Shown one piece after another: positions 52,801 to 63,956 of a DNA stretch of 64,000 nt. Position numbers and translations under genes: made by a program. Source of the stretch: Allodiplogaster sudhausi (taxonomy: Eukaryota; Nematoda; Chromadorea; Rhabditida; Diplogasteridae); assembly GCA_945643635.1 (NCBI GenBank), contig CALZFC010000100.1, positions 327,501-391,500 on the forward strand, written 5' to 3'. The notes under the pieces were generated by a model, which did no database searches, was not told the DNA's origin, and was given only the letters and a program-made list of their open reading frames with translations. Numbering within the stretch: position 1 is the first letter of the stretch; each line of letters starts with the position of its first letter.

Positions 52801-54681
52801 CTTAAAACTTGCGTTCTTCAACGCTTGCTTAAAAGATTGTAATAATATTTGCGCACATGTTTCCAATGAAATTTCATAGCATTTCTTTTCTTTGTGGTTG
52901 CTCAATAGAAATTCGTCAATAGAAGGCATTACGGCAAAAAAAAAATTGGAGAAAAATGCATCGTTGCAAAGATAAATTAATGTAGGCATGCCGCATACCC
53001 TGTAGAGTTATTATTTTTTAACTAGGCTAATTAATTAGACTAATTAGGATAGGTAGTAAGAGTTTTGATTCATTTCAGAATGACGTGCACGAGTGCAAGT
53101 TTGGTATTCTCAATCTGCGCGCCTACTACAACCAGAACACCCAGACGCTCGTTCTGGATGGTCAGTTCTCATCATGGAAATGAATGGAGCCTTAAACTCA
53201 ATCTTGAATTCTCACCTTTTTACTTGACACAAAAGGCATGAGAGAACACAATTGTTATTTATCGAGACAATTGTCACGAAAATTCAAATAGTATGTTACG
53301 ATTGAGTTTTGTGCTTTTTGAAGTCATAATTTTGTTTTGTTCGAAAAAAAAAGTTCTTTTCTCCCAAAAATAGCCTAATATGGGAAAAAGGCTTCTTTAG
53401 TTCGAATTAAATTTCAACTTAAATTCTCCCACGAGTTCAGTGATTGGCGCAAAGCAAGTCATCCCACTGGACACCAACGGCCTCTCCGACCCGTTCGCCA
53501 TCATTGAGCTCGTGCCCAAGTTTCGCTACCCGTCACAGCCGGTGTTCAAGACGAAGGTCTGCTCCAAGACGCTCAATCCGATCTGGGACGAATCCTTCGA
53601 GTTGTACGTTCCTGAGCTTATTTTAATGAACTTTTTTATGTAGTAAAGTTCCTAATTGGGTGCTGATTGTGAGAACTTCTTTAGCGTGTCACTTCCTTCC
53701 ATATATACACTGAGTCGACTCATTTTCATTCCAACATATCTAACTCGGTCTATACGCCGCTATTCTTTCAGCCAAATGCCGCCAGTGTTGCCGCCGTGCG
53801 CGATGCTCCACTTTACGGTCATGGACTACGACTACCTCCGCTCGAACGACTTTGCTGGCGAAGCCTTCCTCGAACTTGATGAGGTACGACGTGCATTCAG
53901 TATCTACATTTTGTTTACCAAGCTTCTTTGTCCATTGCTCATACGCCTCAAGTATTTTTCAGTCATTGTTTAGCAGAATTGTCACAGAAATAGTGACTGT
54001 AAGACAAAATTGAAATATGTATTAAATTTGCGGCGGTCCTTGACACTCTCATTCTCTCAGTGCTATCCTCGCCGAAACCAGCAGACTTTGTGAATGTAGC
54101 ACGAGATCCTTTTCTAATTTTTAGCTGATAGTTCTTCGTCTACAATTTCATCATAGACATCTTACGCAATTTACTAATTATATTGTGTCTAATTAAGTGA
54201 AAATAAATGTATTATTAAAGTGTGTATACTGAAATTTAATAATAGACATATATATGTATACAGCAATTTACAAATTATTATTTTGTTAGATTGATTTAAA
54301 ATAAATTTATTATTAGTGTGTATATATGTACAGTAATCTTACACGGTCAATACAGGTGCCGGGCTTTGCCGCAGCGGGCGTATCGCCGAATGCACTCCGG
54401 CAATTCAATCTGCTGCTCATTCAGCCAGTGGAAAACGGTAAGAAAAGTTATTGAAATTAGGAAAACTTTGCACTCACATTCTTTCTCTCAAAAAGGCTAT
54501 CCGGGTTCGAACCTACATTAAATATTTGTCCAGTGATCGTCTTCCTCTAAAAGGATTCCAAAACCAAGGATTGAATGGATTACTTTCAGAGCGCGAGCTC
54601 ATTGACGTTCTTCAGAGCAGAAAGGAAGACAAAGTGGCTGCGGAGTTTCTCAAGTGCATCAATTCCACCCGGTCATACTAG
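43885..54681 (+). CDS. baiap3: BAIAP3/UNC13-4 family protein, C2-MUN-C2 (34 exons)
   Basis: Exons: 43885-44035, 44305-44352, 44490-44594, 44946-45071, 45319-45435, 45564-45632, 45858-46000, 46141-46213, 46324-46422, 46576-46662, 46845-46961, 47092-47195, 47369-47477, 47691-47821, 47943-48033, 48150-48256, 48390-48531, 48765-48874, 49109-49229, 49356-49424, 49610-49720, 49814-49888, 50069-50173, 50347-50424, 50542-50658, 50745-50867, 51151-51267, 51521-51604, 52132-52155, 53079-53160, 53441-53603, 53772-53883, 54356-54437, 54590-54681. All phases agree and no stop intervenes; about 1,161 codons, near the roughly 1,190 of human BAIAP3. Family marks are [15 protein letters not shown] (second exon), [17 protein letters not shown] and [19 protein letters not shown]3/UNC13 proteins bind SNAREs through the MUN domain and act in dense-core vesicle and endosomal exocytosis under Ca2+ control through their C2 domains. 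The true start lies upstream of 43,885; several candidate first exons exist. UNC13D is the main alternative, but the motifs favour BAIAP3. Confidence 0.93.
44946..46662 (+). other. C2A domain region with a split loop
   Basis: Seven exons encode about residues 102-339 of the core. The first strand and loop 1 read [20 protein letters not shown], with both expected Ca2+-binding Asp. Exons 45319-45435 (Pro/Thr/His/Lys-rich, no structure expected) and 45564-45632 ([15 protein letters not shown]) form a basic insertion before [11 protein letters not shown]. Loop 3 is WDHDDEE with three more acidic ligands. A matching basic segment exists at this point in BAIAP3, but the 39-residue exon 45319-45435 appears to be extra. 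Ca2+ binding is therefore likely retained (inference). Confidence 0.85.
47092..51604 (+). other. MUN domain region
   Basis: Seventeen exons encode about residues 379-976, an almost wholly helical segment with family-like pieces ([73 protein letters not shown]). In UNC13 relatives this part opens syntaxin and templates SNARE assembly. The only microsatellite inside the gene body, a GA tract at about 49038-49095, is in an intron here. Confidence 0.85.
52132..52155 (+). CDS. baiap3: 24 bp microexon
   Basis: Eight codons (ENPTLVGK) between acceptor 'gagttacttcag' and donor 'gtaaga', phase 0 to 0. Flanked by introns of 527 and 923 bp, the longest pair in the gene body apart from the first intron. 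It falls in the linker between MUN and C2B, so inclusion or skipping would keep the frame and change only linker length. Supported by splice sites and phase alone. Confidence 0.55.
52156..53078. other. 923 bp intron
   Basis: AT-rich intron of the BAIAP3-like gene. Nothing but a few short poly-A/T runs was seen. Confidence 0.7.
53079..54437 (+). other. C2B domain region
   Basis: Exons 53079-53160, 53441-53603, 53772-53883 and 54356-54437 encode about residues 985-1130. Loop 1 reads [18 protein letters not shown] and loop 3 [12 protein letters not shown], with the Asp pattern of a Ca2+-binding C2 domain. The exon after it ends the protein with an Arg/Lys-rich helix ([17 protein letters not shown]), as in family members. 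Two introns (54 bp upstream excepted) are 168-472 bp. Confidence 0.85.
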
Positions 54682-55838
54682 AAGCTGAAAAGAAATGGAA
54701 TGGTTTTTGTATATTTTAAGCTCGTGAACTTATAATATTATGTATTGTAAATGGCACTTAGTTATTAGCTATTCGTTTAATCATCATCCACCTTTGATGC
54801 TTACTACGCGACCACATCACCACATCGCTTAAAATTTGTTAAGGATAGCTCGCCGCTAACTTTAAATCGCGAATTTAGCAGTTTTTAAACATACTCATTT
54901 TACAGCGCTGCGGGAATGAAATCGGTAATTGCTTGGCTATCCGTGCAATGGTGAACTATTTAATCTCAATTTTGAACACATTCCTACTTCTGACGGACCG
55001 TTACATGTTTCATGCATCATTTCTATGGTCTGATCACATTTATATTATGGCAAACAAGTCAATCCGTGAGGAAAAAAATAGTTTTACCATGCAGTTAATG
55101 TTATCTGATTCAAGCATAGCAAGGATGTTAATTACGGAAATAATTAATTGAAAGCAAAATGAACTAACTTGTCAATTTTGATTTAAAAGATTCTTACAAC
55201 AAAACAAATATACTTATATTCGTTAAATTACTTAATTCAATTACTATTTGTCAATCGCTGACACAAATTAGTTTGATACTGCGAGATGATTAACATAAGG
55301 TGGTCACTTTTTTTATTAAGATGCTACGCTCTAAACGCTTACGTTGTACGTGTTAATTCTTAAATGCTGGCTGTAGTATGCAAAATCATCGCATAGAGTT
55401 AATATCGGCAGATAAAGTTTTTCGCATGCTAATTCACAGTTATAAATGCCAATTAATTTAGAAAAAAAATTACATTTGTTATGTATATATATATATATTT
55501 TGCCCAATTGTTAACTAATTTTTCCAATAAAGGACATATTATTCTAACAGAGGTTAATATTCATATTGTGTATGTGGCGGAATTTGCACCGTTACAAATT
55601 GGTTAAGAAAAGGAACAAGTCGCTCGTGACGGATTTAACATCTAATTGTACTCCTTTTGGCTACCTGCCAAGCAGCAATAGTCTAAAAAAAATTTCGCCC
55701 AAACGACATAAGGCTTGCAAGCTTGCCTAGGACAGGTTAGGGCGGTCGAAAATCCACCAGGAAAAAAATTCATGGGCATGCAAGAATCTTTCCTACAAGC
55801 ATGAAGCGAGAAAAAAAAACACGAATATCAAAATTACA
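54682..55838. other. Convergent 3' region between two genes
   Basis: AT-rich DNA between the stop of the plus-strand BAIAP3-like gene (54,681) and the stop of the minus-strand gene (55,839). No tract, exon or RNA gene was seen. A perfect AATAAA is at 55,526-55,531 on the plus strand. Confidence 0.6.
55526..55531 (+). terminator. Possible polyadenylation signal of the BAIAP3-like gene
   Basis: AATAAA about 845 bp past the stop codon, the first perfect hexamer found downstream. A shorter 3' end using a variant signal near 54,740 (AATATT/ATAAT) is equally possible. Confidence 0.3.
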
Positions 55839-58800
55839 TCAACATCTTATGACCATCTGCATGGAAGTCAGTTCAGCTGGCTCAGTCTGACTTCTTCGAT
55901 GCCGCTGTCGACGTACACTTGAAAAGAGGAAGAATAAATAGGCGTTGTTACAAAAATATTTGATTCTGATGACTCCATTAATCTTTAAACCCATGGAGTT
56001 GTTCAAATACGTTCCGCTCATCAACCTAGTGTGCAGGAAATTTCTGAATTTATGAAAGTTCATACAGTGTGCGTTTCTTGATAAACAAATGTCTATTTGA
56101 TCAGCAAGTTTCGATGCGTGAAATTTCTCAAACGGGACATTTTAAACCTTAATCAAGCTTTAAAATGTCCCGATTGCCAAATTTCACGCCTGGAAACTTT
56201 TCCATTTTATTGGCACCAACAATGAAAATTTTTAAAGGTAATCAAAGTAAAATATTTTAGGGAAATATTTGGGCAGGAAATCTGGCAATCGGGACATGTT
56301 AACGCTTGAATAAGGTAAAATCCAAGTGCCCAAATCTAAATATGCAAAACAGGCCGATATGCACTTATCGAGGAACGCACAATTTGATGCGACATTTTGG
56401 AACTTTAACGTTCAAAGGTTGTTTGCAAGCCTAGTTGTCGGGCGACATTTTATTTCAATGCTGAACTGATTTATGTAATTGGTATACATACCTACGTATA
56501 CCCTTAACATTGATGAAAATACACCATTAGAATAAGAATAAAACTTACACAATTGCGGCCACAATCATCGCGGCGGCTGAGAGACTGCCGAGCCCGACGC
56601 CAATCGAAATCAGAATGGAGATCTAGAGAGCAAAACAAAGTATCTTTTAAACTATTTATACTGGTTTAATCGGCGAATGTTGAGTAATCCAAAAATCATT
56701 ACACTAACCTCATCTTCCTTTTCCATGGAAGGCTCTGGGCTTGTGTTAGCACCGACATACTTGCGCGACGCTTCCGCTATAATGTCGCCCACATTGTTCC
56801 ATATCGGCGCCCGGTACCCTGGTGCTTTTCGCATGAGCTCGGAAATGGGCATGATTTCGAGAATCGAAGGAGGCAGAATCTCAATCAAGAACGGATACTG
56901 CCAAAGAAGCATCTTGTTTTTAAGAGAGCCTCTCTGTAAGAGTCGAGCATGCGCTTAAAGAAACCTGCCCCGGGAAAATTGTTTTCGAATTCATTAACAA
57001 AAATCATTTCCCTTATACAACTCGATTAGCTCTATTTAATGAGCCTAATTTCATCATCATCCGATTTATTCCCTTCGGGATAAACTACCATAACCCTGAA
57101 AATTCATTGAGCCATAAATCCGTTCAAAACCTGTTTTGAGAAATTATGTATATATCATTCAATAGCATTTCGAAAGCGCTTCAAATTTCATCTAGGAACA
57201 TGTTTTACTAAAATTTTATTTCGGTCGCAAAAATTGGGTTTAAATTATTTGAAGGGCGAGCACACCACTTTATGATCATTTCTACACTCTGGGAAAAAAA
57301 GAAAGAAAGAAAGAGCGTGAAATGTGCTATCAAATAAGTACCATTCAAGAAAAATCCGAGCGTACCAATTCTTGCTACGACGCGAGCAATGTGAGCGAGT
57401 CGGTCAAAAAGGCGCGTTTACGGCGGCTGAGGCACCCTGCAAGCGCATTCAGTGATCCATAACTTTGCTCAATCTTAATATCAGAAACTCATAGGCATAT
57501 CATCTAAGAGCTCTCACAGAGATCTTCAAATGCTACATACATACTGTTATTGAAAAGTTTATATTTCTACGGAAAATGTTGTTCTGTAATTTAAGAAGGC
57601 TTAAAAAACTATTTTTCAAGCATTTTCGCATTTCAAAACATACATCATTAGAAAGAACGTGAAATTTGCTACCAGATGAACCCCTTTTAATTTTTTAATA
57701 AATTTTCAAGTCTATAATGTTTTGTTATTAGTCATAAGAATAGGGCATCAGCTTAACACAAATCTACAACGGAAAAAAATGATTGGAATATTCCAATTCG
57801 AATAACCTAAACAATGAAATTCTTGGGTGAAAGGACAGCGACGCTGCTTTAACTACTCTTAAGACTTATAACAAAACATTATAGATATGAAAGTTGATTG
57901 AAAAAACGCTCTTTCTTATGATGTATGTTTGGAAGTGCGGAAATGTTAGTAAAGTAGTTTTTAAAGCCTTCTATTGGTACAGAACGAAATTTTCCATAGA
58001 AATATAAACTTTTCAATAACAGTATGTATGTAGCATTGGAAGATCTCTGTGAGAGCTCTTAGGTGATATGCCTATGAATTTCTGATATTAAGATTGAGCA
58101 AAGTTATGAATCACTGAATGCGCTTGCAGGGTGCCTCAGCCGCCGTAAACGCGCCTTTTTGACCGACTCGCTCACATTGCTCGCGTCGTAGCAAGAATTG
58201 GTACGCTCAGATTTTTCTTGAATGGTACTTATTTGATAGCACATTTCACGCTCTTTCTTTCTTTCTTTTTTTCCCAGAGTGTAGAAATGATCATAGAGTG
58301 GTGTGCTCGCCCTTCAAATAATTTAAACTTAATTTTCTTGGCCAAAATAAAATTTTTGTAAAACGTGTTTCTAGATGAAATTTGAAGCGCTTTCGAAATG
58401 CTATTGAATGATATATACATAGTTTCTCAAAACAGGTTTTGGACGGATTTATGGCTCAATTAATTTTCAGGGCTACGGTAGTATATCCCGAAGGGAAAAA
58501 TCAGATGATGATGAAATTAGTCTCATTAAATAGAGCGTATCGAGTTGTATAAGAGAAATGATTTTTGTTAAGGAATTCGAAAACCATTTTCCCGGGGCAG
58601 GCTCCGCACGCAGCTTACGGACATGCTCTCTTAAGTGTTTGATCTGGAGAGATAGAATGTGAAGCGACGTTTGGACGACTTTTAAAAAAAGCACAGTTCC
58701 CTTCTCTTATCCAACAAACCTTGGCTACTGTGGAGATTACCCTGGCGCGGGTCACAACGTGCGTGCCACAATCTCGAACAAGCTGTTCGGCCTGATGGTG

Positions 58801-59403
58801 AGAAAGAAACTATTCTAATCTGTCGGGTATCCAGTCACAAACAAAAGACCAGGCAATGTATCGGTAGCTCAGAGTTCATGGAAGACTACACAGAAAAAAA
58901 ATCCAACATCTGTCTTCAGTGAAATCCCCTTCCAATACTCTTTTTTCTTTTTATATATACTCTTTAAGACTGACGATAAACGCTGCTCGATCTGGTTGTT
59001 CCGCCTTTATTGCTTCCGCAATTCCTTCCAGGTTCTGCTTGTAGGCTTGATTGAATCCTCCAATGGTTTCCGCTGTCACTTCGAATTCGTTGAGCTCAGA
59101 TGACGTGCTGCATTCGAGTTATTCAAGATTATCTCCAGCATTTTGCTCTCTCACACGGAATCAAATATGCGTGAACCAGATTTTTTTTTATTAAAAAAAA
59201 TCTTTTTCTAGAGAATAAATAGAGAATATTATTCAAATTTCGCATGACAATAGAAGAAGGGTTTAAATAGTACAAAATTTCTTCAAAACATTACATGTTG
59301 TTGTCGTGGCTCTCCACATTCGTGGCGTGCATTGTGACACCATCCGCAATCAGGTACTTGCCATCAACTGTAAAAGAGCAATACTCTTCAAAGATTTCCG
59401 CAA
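55839..59403 (-). CDS. MPEG1/perforin-2-like MACPF membrane protein, apparently missing its middle
   Basis: Minus-strand exons, 5' to 3': 59295-59403, 58975-59107, 58741-58791, then 56709-56933, 56549-56622, 55839-55917 (stop). The first three encode the front of a MACPF domain: a Cys followed by DGKYLIADGV, as in MPEG1, and LVRDCGTHVVT, the conserved GTH motif. The last three encode PPSILEIMPISELMRK, a transmembrane helix (ISILISIGVGLGSLSAAAMI) and a short basic tail (VVRRQRHRRSQTE). Phases agree within each group, and across the gap too (58741 and 56933 are both phase 0). MPEG1 proteins are vacuolar or surface pore-formers of innate immunity with a C-terminal membrane anchor. The second half of the MACPF domain and the following luminal part are not seen; the 1.64 kb inverted repeat lies there. 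The first exon with signal peptide is also not found. Either a degraded gene or two fragments of different genes. Confidence 0.58.
56116..56189. repeat. 74 bp imperfect hairpin repeat
   Basis: GCGTGAAATTT...CGGGACATTTTAAA at 56116-56146 pairs with TTTAAAATGTCCCG...AAATTTCACGC ending at 56189. A related phrase (ggcaatcgggacatgttaac) recurs at about 56285. Probably a relic of a small foldback element in an intron of the minus-strand gene. Confidence 0.6.
56964..58601. repeat. 1.64 kb imperfect inverted repeat
   Basis: Left arm starts CCTGCCCCGGGAAAA at 56964 and the right arm ends with the reverse complement at 58601. Arms of roughly 780 bp match over long stretches, for example ggcgcgtttacggcggctga (57411) against its complement ending at 58155, with scattered mismatches and small indels, about 90% by eye. 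The spacer is short and contains a 16 bp perfect palindrome (ATTGGAATATTCCAAT, 57782-57797) at the dyad. No clear target duplication or transposase frame was seen. It lies between the two exon groups of the MPEG1-like gene. It could be a large foldback element or an inverted duplication. Confidence 0.85.
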
Positions 59404-59423
59404 CTTTGTATGTAAACATATTT

Positions 59424-59424
<1 letters not shown>

Positions 59425-59472
<48 letters not shown>
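59425..59472. repeat. (TA)n microsatellite
   Basis: About 24 TA units between the minus-strand MPEG1-like exon (ends 59403) and the plus-strand candidate gene starting near 59488, followed by a TACATATACATACATATATG motif. Confidence 0.9.
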
Positions 59473-59478
<6 letters not shown>

Positions 59479-59487
59479 CATACATAT

Positions 59488-60404
59488 ATGCAGCTGGAAG
59501 GAATTCAGAAGTATAGACTTCAACGTTTTAACAAGTATCAATGTAGAAATAGTGAAAACGATTGCAAACTTGTCGTCTTGCATTCGTGGTATGAGAATGC
59601 GAAGATGAGACATCCGGACAAATTCGTCACGGAATTGTATCCGTATCCGATGGTGCATTCGAAACGCAGGAGCGTCTTCTTCGTCGGCGCGCCGAGCCTC
59701 CACGCGCAGCAGTCCGCATCGCGGCAGTCAGAGCGTACCGTTGCCGTCAGCTTTGCCAGCTCTACCGGTGGCATGTTCGATGTCGACTCGGTCAAGGAAA
59801 GCAAGCGCAACGCCAAAGAAATGAACAATATCTTCATGGCGTATGGCGTTGACGCTAAAAGAATCGATTTCACCATATCAACTGAATTATCTTGAACATA
59901 CAACTGATATCGAAACAATAACAATTCAATCCTTTTTCAAAATTTCTTTCAGCAAACAGTTCTTCTGACAGATGGCTGGAAGACGACATTGAAGAACTAT
60001 AAGCGGAATGCTCGTTTCAAATGAATCTTCTTTCTATGTTAGTACAATTCTCTCATTTTTTTTTCTTGCTTTCTCTCTTCTTTATTGTATAGAGTCACAA
60101 GTGTCATTCTCATTGTTTTTTTTGTTGGCCCGTTCTATCAAAATATAGCTCCTTTTCAGAAGAAAAACCAAGTTATGCCATTTTGGGAGCTGCTTCCCTC
60201 CCGCTCGCCCTATTTTGATAAGCACGAACGAATTCCTTTTCTCGATTATGCACATTACAAATATCAGTGATTCGATTTTGGATGCCTTTCACTGATAATA
60301 TTTCTTTTTCATCGTTGTGTCTAAGCCCCGACCCGCGCTCGATCATCCTCAATTCCTATCAATCGACGCTGCTCCCGGAGAAACCGCTTGGCTGGCCGGG
60401 ATAA
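59488..60404 (+). CDS. Unrecognised candidate gene, about four exons
   Basis: The main segment 59488-59895 is open for 135 codons with high G/C third positions from about 59,600 on (for example KFVTELYPYPMVHSKRRSVF and KESKRNAKEMNNIFMAYG). Further plausible exons are 59953-60013 (acceptor 'aaatttctttcag', LLTDGWKTTLKNYK), 60149-60266 (PFWELLPSRSPYFDKHERI) and 60326-60404 (PDPRSIILNSYQSTLLPEK, stop TAA). The last three chain in phase (1, then 2, then stop), although the donor at 60014 is weak. No good donor was found for the first segment; a phase-0 donor at 59848 (gttgac) would fit. AATAAA at 60526 lies 122 bp past the stop. The family is not recognised. The minus strand is also partly open, but its composition is less coding-like. 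Confidence 0.42.
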
Positions 60405-60525
60405 GATCTGCCTAATCTTCGTCGGCCACTTCCACGAACCCGCCGGTGCCCACCGATAGCCCACTTCCATGTGATCCCCAGTGTATTCCATCAACACATT
60501 GGCCCGATAAGCGCGAATAAAGTTT

Positions 60526-60531
60526 TTTTAA
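60526..60531 (+). terminator. Polyadenylation signal
   Basis: AATAAA followed within 10 bp by a T-rich run, 122 bp downstream of the stop at 60404, a normal position for the 3' end of the candidate gene. Confidence 0.45.
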
Positions 60532-60808
60532 AGTCTCACAATTGTTCATATTTCTTAGAAGAATATTAATTTCGGGAATCGTACATATTGCAAAGCGACT
60601 TCATCTTATAACAGCTATTTTATTAGCACAGGGAACGCTCTTTTTCACAAAACATTACAAGAAGGCGAATACCAAAAATAAAGTGATTTACATATATCTG
60701 AATGTTGTCCGAATTGAACATACATCAGGAAAAAAATTAATTTTCTAAACTAATAGTTAAAGGAGTATTTTCCATCTGAATAGCGTCGCCTGAATGATTC
60801 ACGTGCAG

Positions 60809-60939
60809 GAAGCAAACTCCAATTTAAAATCGTCCAAGAAATGCTTGCTTAACGAGGAAAGGTTACAATGCAAGGATCTTGGCAAGTTGCCAGGATTACG
60901 ACGATTAAACCTATCGTACTATCTGATCGGCCACCTCGT
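60809..60939 (+). CDS. Candidate LRR-like exon
   Basis: Acceptor 'gattcacgtgcag' and strong donor GT|gtaagc bound 43 open codons with two bases left over. It contains two Cys spaced by eleven residues and LGKLPGLRRLNLSYYLIGHL, which resembles a leucine-rich repeat. Codon choice (TTA, CTA) is more AT-rich than in the other exons. No neighbouring exon was found within the window, so it may be a lone relic or part of a gene extending to the right. LRR assignment rests on one repeat. Confidence 0.33.
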
Positions 60940-63210
60940 GTAAGCCGTTAGCAACACCTAACCGCGCCATACCGTTTTTTTTTCTGCTGAAAATGCACTA
61001 TAATCATTCTTTCATATTTTGCAAGCATACTTGGGGCCCGGGCTGCCGATATAGGTACATAGTATGTACATATTATTCGACTTTCCCTACACTGATCCTT
61101 TCAGGCCAATTCCATTCTCATCTGATGCTGCCTCGGTTGTCGTCGAGTAGTTGAACATTCTTCGCATTGTGCGTGTAGTCATGTCTGAGGTGCAGAGAAC
61201 TAGAGAAAGAGAGAAAAAGAGAGAGAATGAAATTACGAGAAAGGAATATCAGTCAAGAAAAATGTGAGAAAGTATGCAAGTGGACGAGTAGACAGAATTT
61301 TTCCTTCGGATAGACATCATTGTCGAAAGAGAGCAATGATGATGATACGGCCATGTCTTGCTCTACCTGTCTCTAGCTGTCTCGTCTCTCTCTCTCTCTG
61401 TGTCTCTCTATCTCTCTCTCTCTCTCTCCGCCACGCGCTCTCTCCGCTCTCGTCGACGCTCTCTCCGCTCTCGTCGACTCTCTCTCTTTCTCTCTCTGTC
61501 TCTCTCTCTCGCCTCTTCTCTTCATCTCTATCACTCTATCGCGCTCATCGATTGCCGCCCGGCCGGGCGCTCCCTCGTTTCCTCACCCTGCCTTCGCAGA
61601 CAGCGGAGGCAGCAGTCACTCCTTCCAGCCACTTCCAACCAGACAGAGAGAGAGTGAGAGAGAGAGAGAGAAAGAGAGAGAAATAGAGAGTGAGAATGAG
61701 AGAGAGAAAGAGAGAGAGAGACGGTTGAAGATAAAGAAAGCAAGAGAGAAAAGGGAACCGAGCGAAAGTGAGAGAGATAAATAGAGTAAACGAGCAAGAC
61801 ATAGATTGGTGGAAGTTTTCTTGATATCATGGAGATTGAGATACGAAGGAAAAGTAGTGAGAGAATAAAAGAGAGAGAAAAGAGAAAGAGAAATGGAGAG
61901 AGAAAGATAGAAATAGAGAGAGATTAAGAGAAAGAGAGAAGAAAGTGAAATATTTACGGGGAAAAGAGAAGAGCACGTGAGTTGATAGCTGAGAGTCCCT
62001 GTTAAGTCTTCCCAATTTCATCGCGATTCGCTTTGTCATCATTTTCTTAATGTGTGTTGACAGTATTATTATTTTGATAAGAAATTTTATTTCTATGAGC
62101 TTTAAGGCAGTTTATGTCAAGTTTGGGGAATAATGCAATGTGCGGAGACCATCCTTTTTCAGTCTCTCTCTCTCTCTCTTTCAGTCTCTCCCTCTCGCCT
62201 CCTCTCTCTCTCTTTCTCTCGCTCTCTCTCTCTCTCGATTTCTCGTTCTTTTCCTTCCTTCCCAAATAAATCCAATACTCTGGCTTTCTCGCTGTGGCAT
62301 CTCATATTCATCAACTGACCTCTTCTCAATCATCCCTCATAATTCCTCTGCGCTCTTTCAAGGCCCTCAAGAGTGCGGCAGGATTAGAGAGAAAGAGTTG
62401 GGAGAGAGAGAAGAAAGAGAGAGAAGAGAGAGAGAGAGAGAGGGTGAGAGAAAGAGGGAGAGAATGAAATGGAAAGAGAAGCTACTTTATATGCACACAT
62501 TCGCGATGCTGCCCTTCTCCCAAATGCCATTGACAGCATCTCCGCCGTGTATGTTATCCCTTGTATGTACATTCCATTCGCTTCTCCATGACGTTTGCAC
62601 GCTTCAGTATGCACATGATCAATTCTCATCTTGAAGGTTCTCCTTTCTTTTGTATAACAGCAGATTACTTACTTCATGTATATGTTTTTACTTTAGATCA
62701 CTCTGTCCATATTCATAATCCACCTTTCTTGCGCTGCAATATCTCGAGTCACGAGAAGTTTTCACCTCCGGATTAGTTTCTTCTTTAGAAAAAAATCAAC
62801 AAAGCGAATGTCATGTGATTTGAGCGGACCGCGTTTTATCAATGGGAAATATTACGGCCAATTCTCATGAAAGAGAACATGCGTCCCCGGGCGGTGCCCA
62901 TATTCAATCATGCCCAGAATGGCTCTGGCAATGAGTCATTCAGTCTTCTCATTTCCACTTGCAATTTGATGCCCTTTTTTCTCTTTTGCCTGGCAACAGC
63001 TTGCCTGCCTGCTTTCTGCTTTCGTTGCCATTTGCTTGCCTCTTAATTGAAGCAAATTAAAGTAGGACGTTTAGTTCGCTCTCTCGCGCGTTCTCTAGTC
63101 CCTTTTATTCTCTTTCTTCTCCTTCAGCCAGTTCTCATCCTCTCACCTTCTCTCTCTTTCTCTCTCTCTCTCTTTCTCTTTCTCTCTCTCTCTTTCTCTC
63201 TCTCTCTCTT

Positions 63211-63241
<31 letters not shown>

Positions 63242-63925
63242 TTCTTTCTCTCTCTCACTCTCTTTCTCTCTCTGTCTCTCTCTCTTTCTCTCTCTTTCTC
63301 TCTCCTTCTCTCTCTCCCCCCCCCCTGTCAGCTTCAGTGTCGACTACGCAATGTGCATAATTAGCTCCATCTCTCGCGTGCTGCTCTCCGGTTAAGCCAA
63401 GCTGTCCGCGTCCTGGCGCTTCTCTCAACATCACAAGAAAGTAGTTGCAGCTGTCGGTGTGGGCAAAGTGGTGGGGGAAGGAGAGTGAGAGAGAGAGAGA
63501 GACAGAGAGAAAGGGAGAGAGAGGAGAGAGAGGAGAGAGAGACAGAGAGAAAGGGAGAGAGAGGAGAGAGACAGAGAGAAAGGGAGAGAGGAAGAGAGAG
63601 GCAATTGGCAGAGAATTACCCTCCATCATTCCAGCATCACAGAATTGAAATAATAGCGTCATGGCTATGAACTATTTGTTTTTCTGGAGGGAACTTATAT
63701 GATGTGGCGAGTTTCTTTGGCTAATGTATATGGAGGTTAGAGCGAGATAAGGCGATGAAATGAAATGGGTGGAGAGATGATGTCTTCTTGCCTTTATAAC
63801 TACTTGTAACTAAGCCATTTGCATCCCCCCGGCCTGTTTTATGCTCCAGGACACATTCGAGCGGGTCGTGGCCCTTGTATGCCCTCTCGTCTCTTAACCC
63901 ACCTTTCTCTCTCTCTTTCTGTCTT

Positions 63926-63956
<31 letters not shown>

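Noticed and set aside
59538..59924. Minus-strand frame overlapping the unrecognised plus-strand candidate, considered as the N terminus of the MPEG1-like protein
   Set aside because: No signal peptide or expected N-terminal motif, and codon third positions favour the plus strand.
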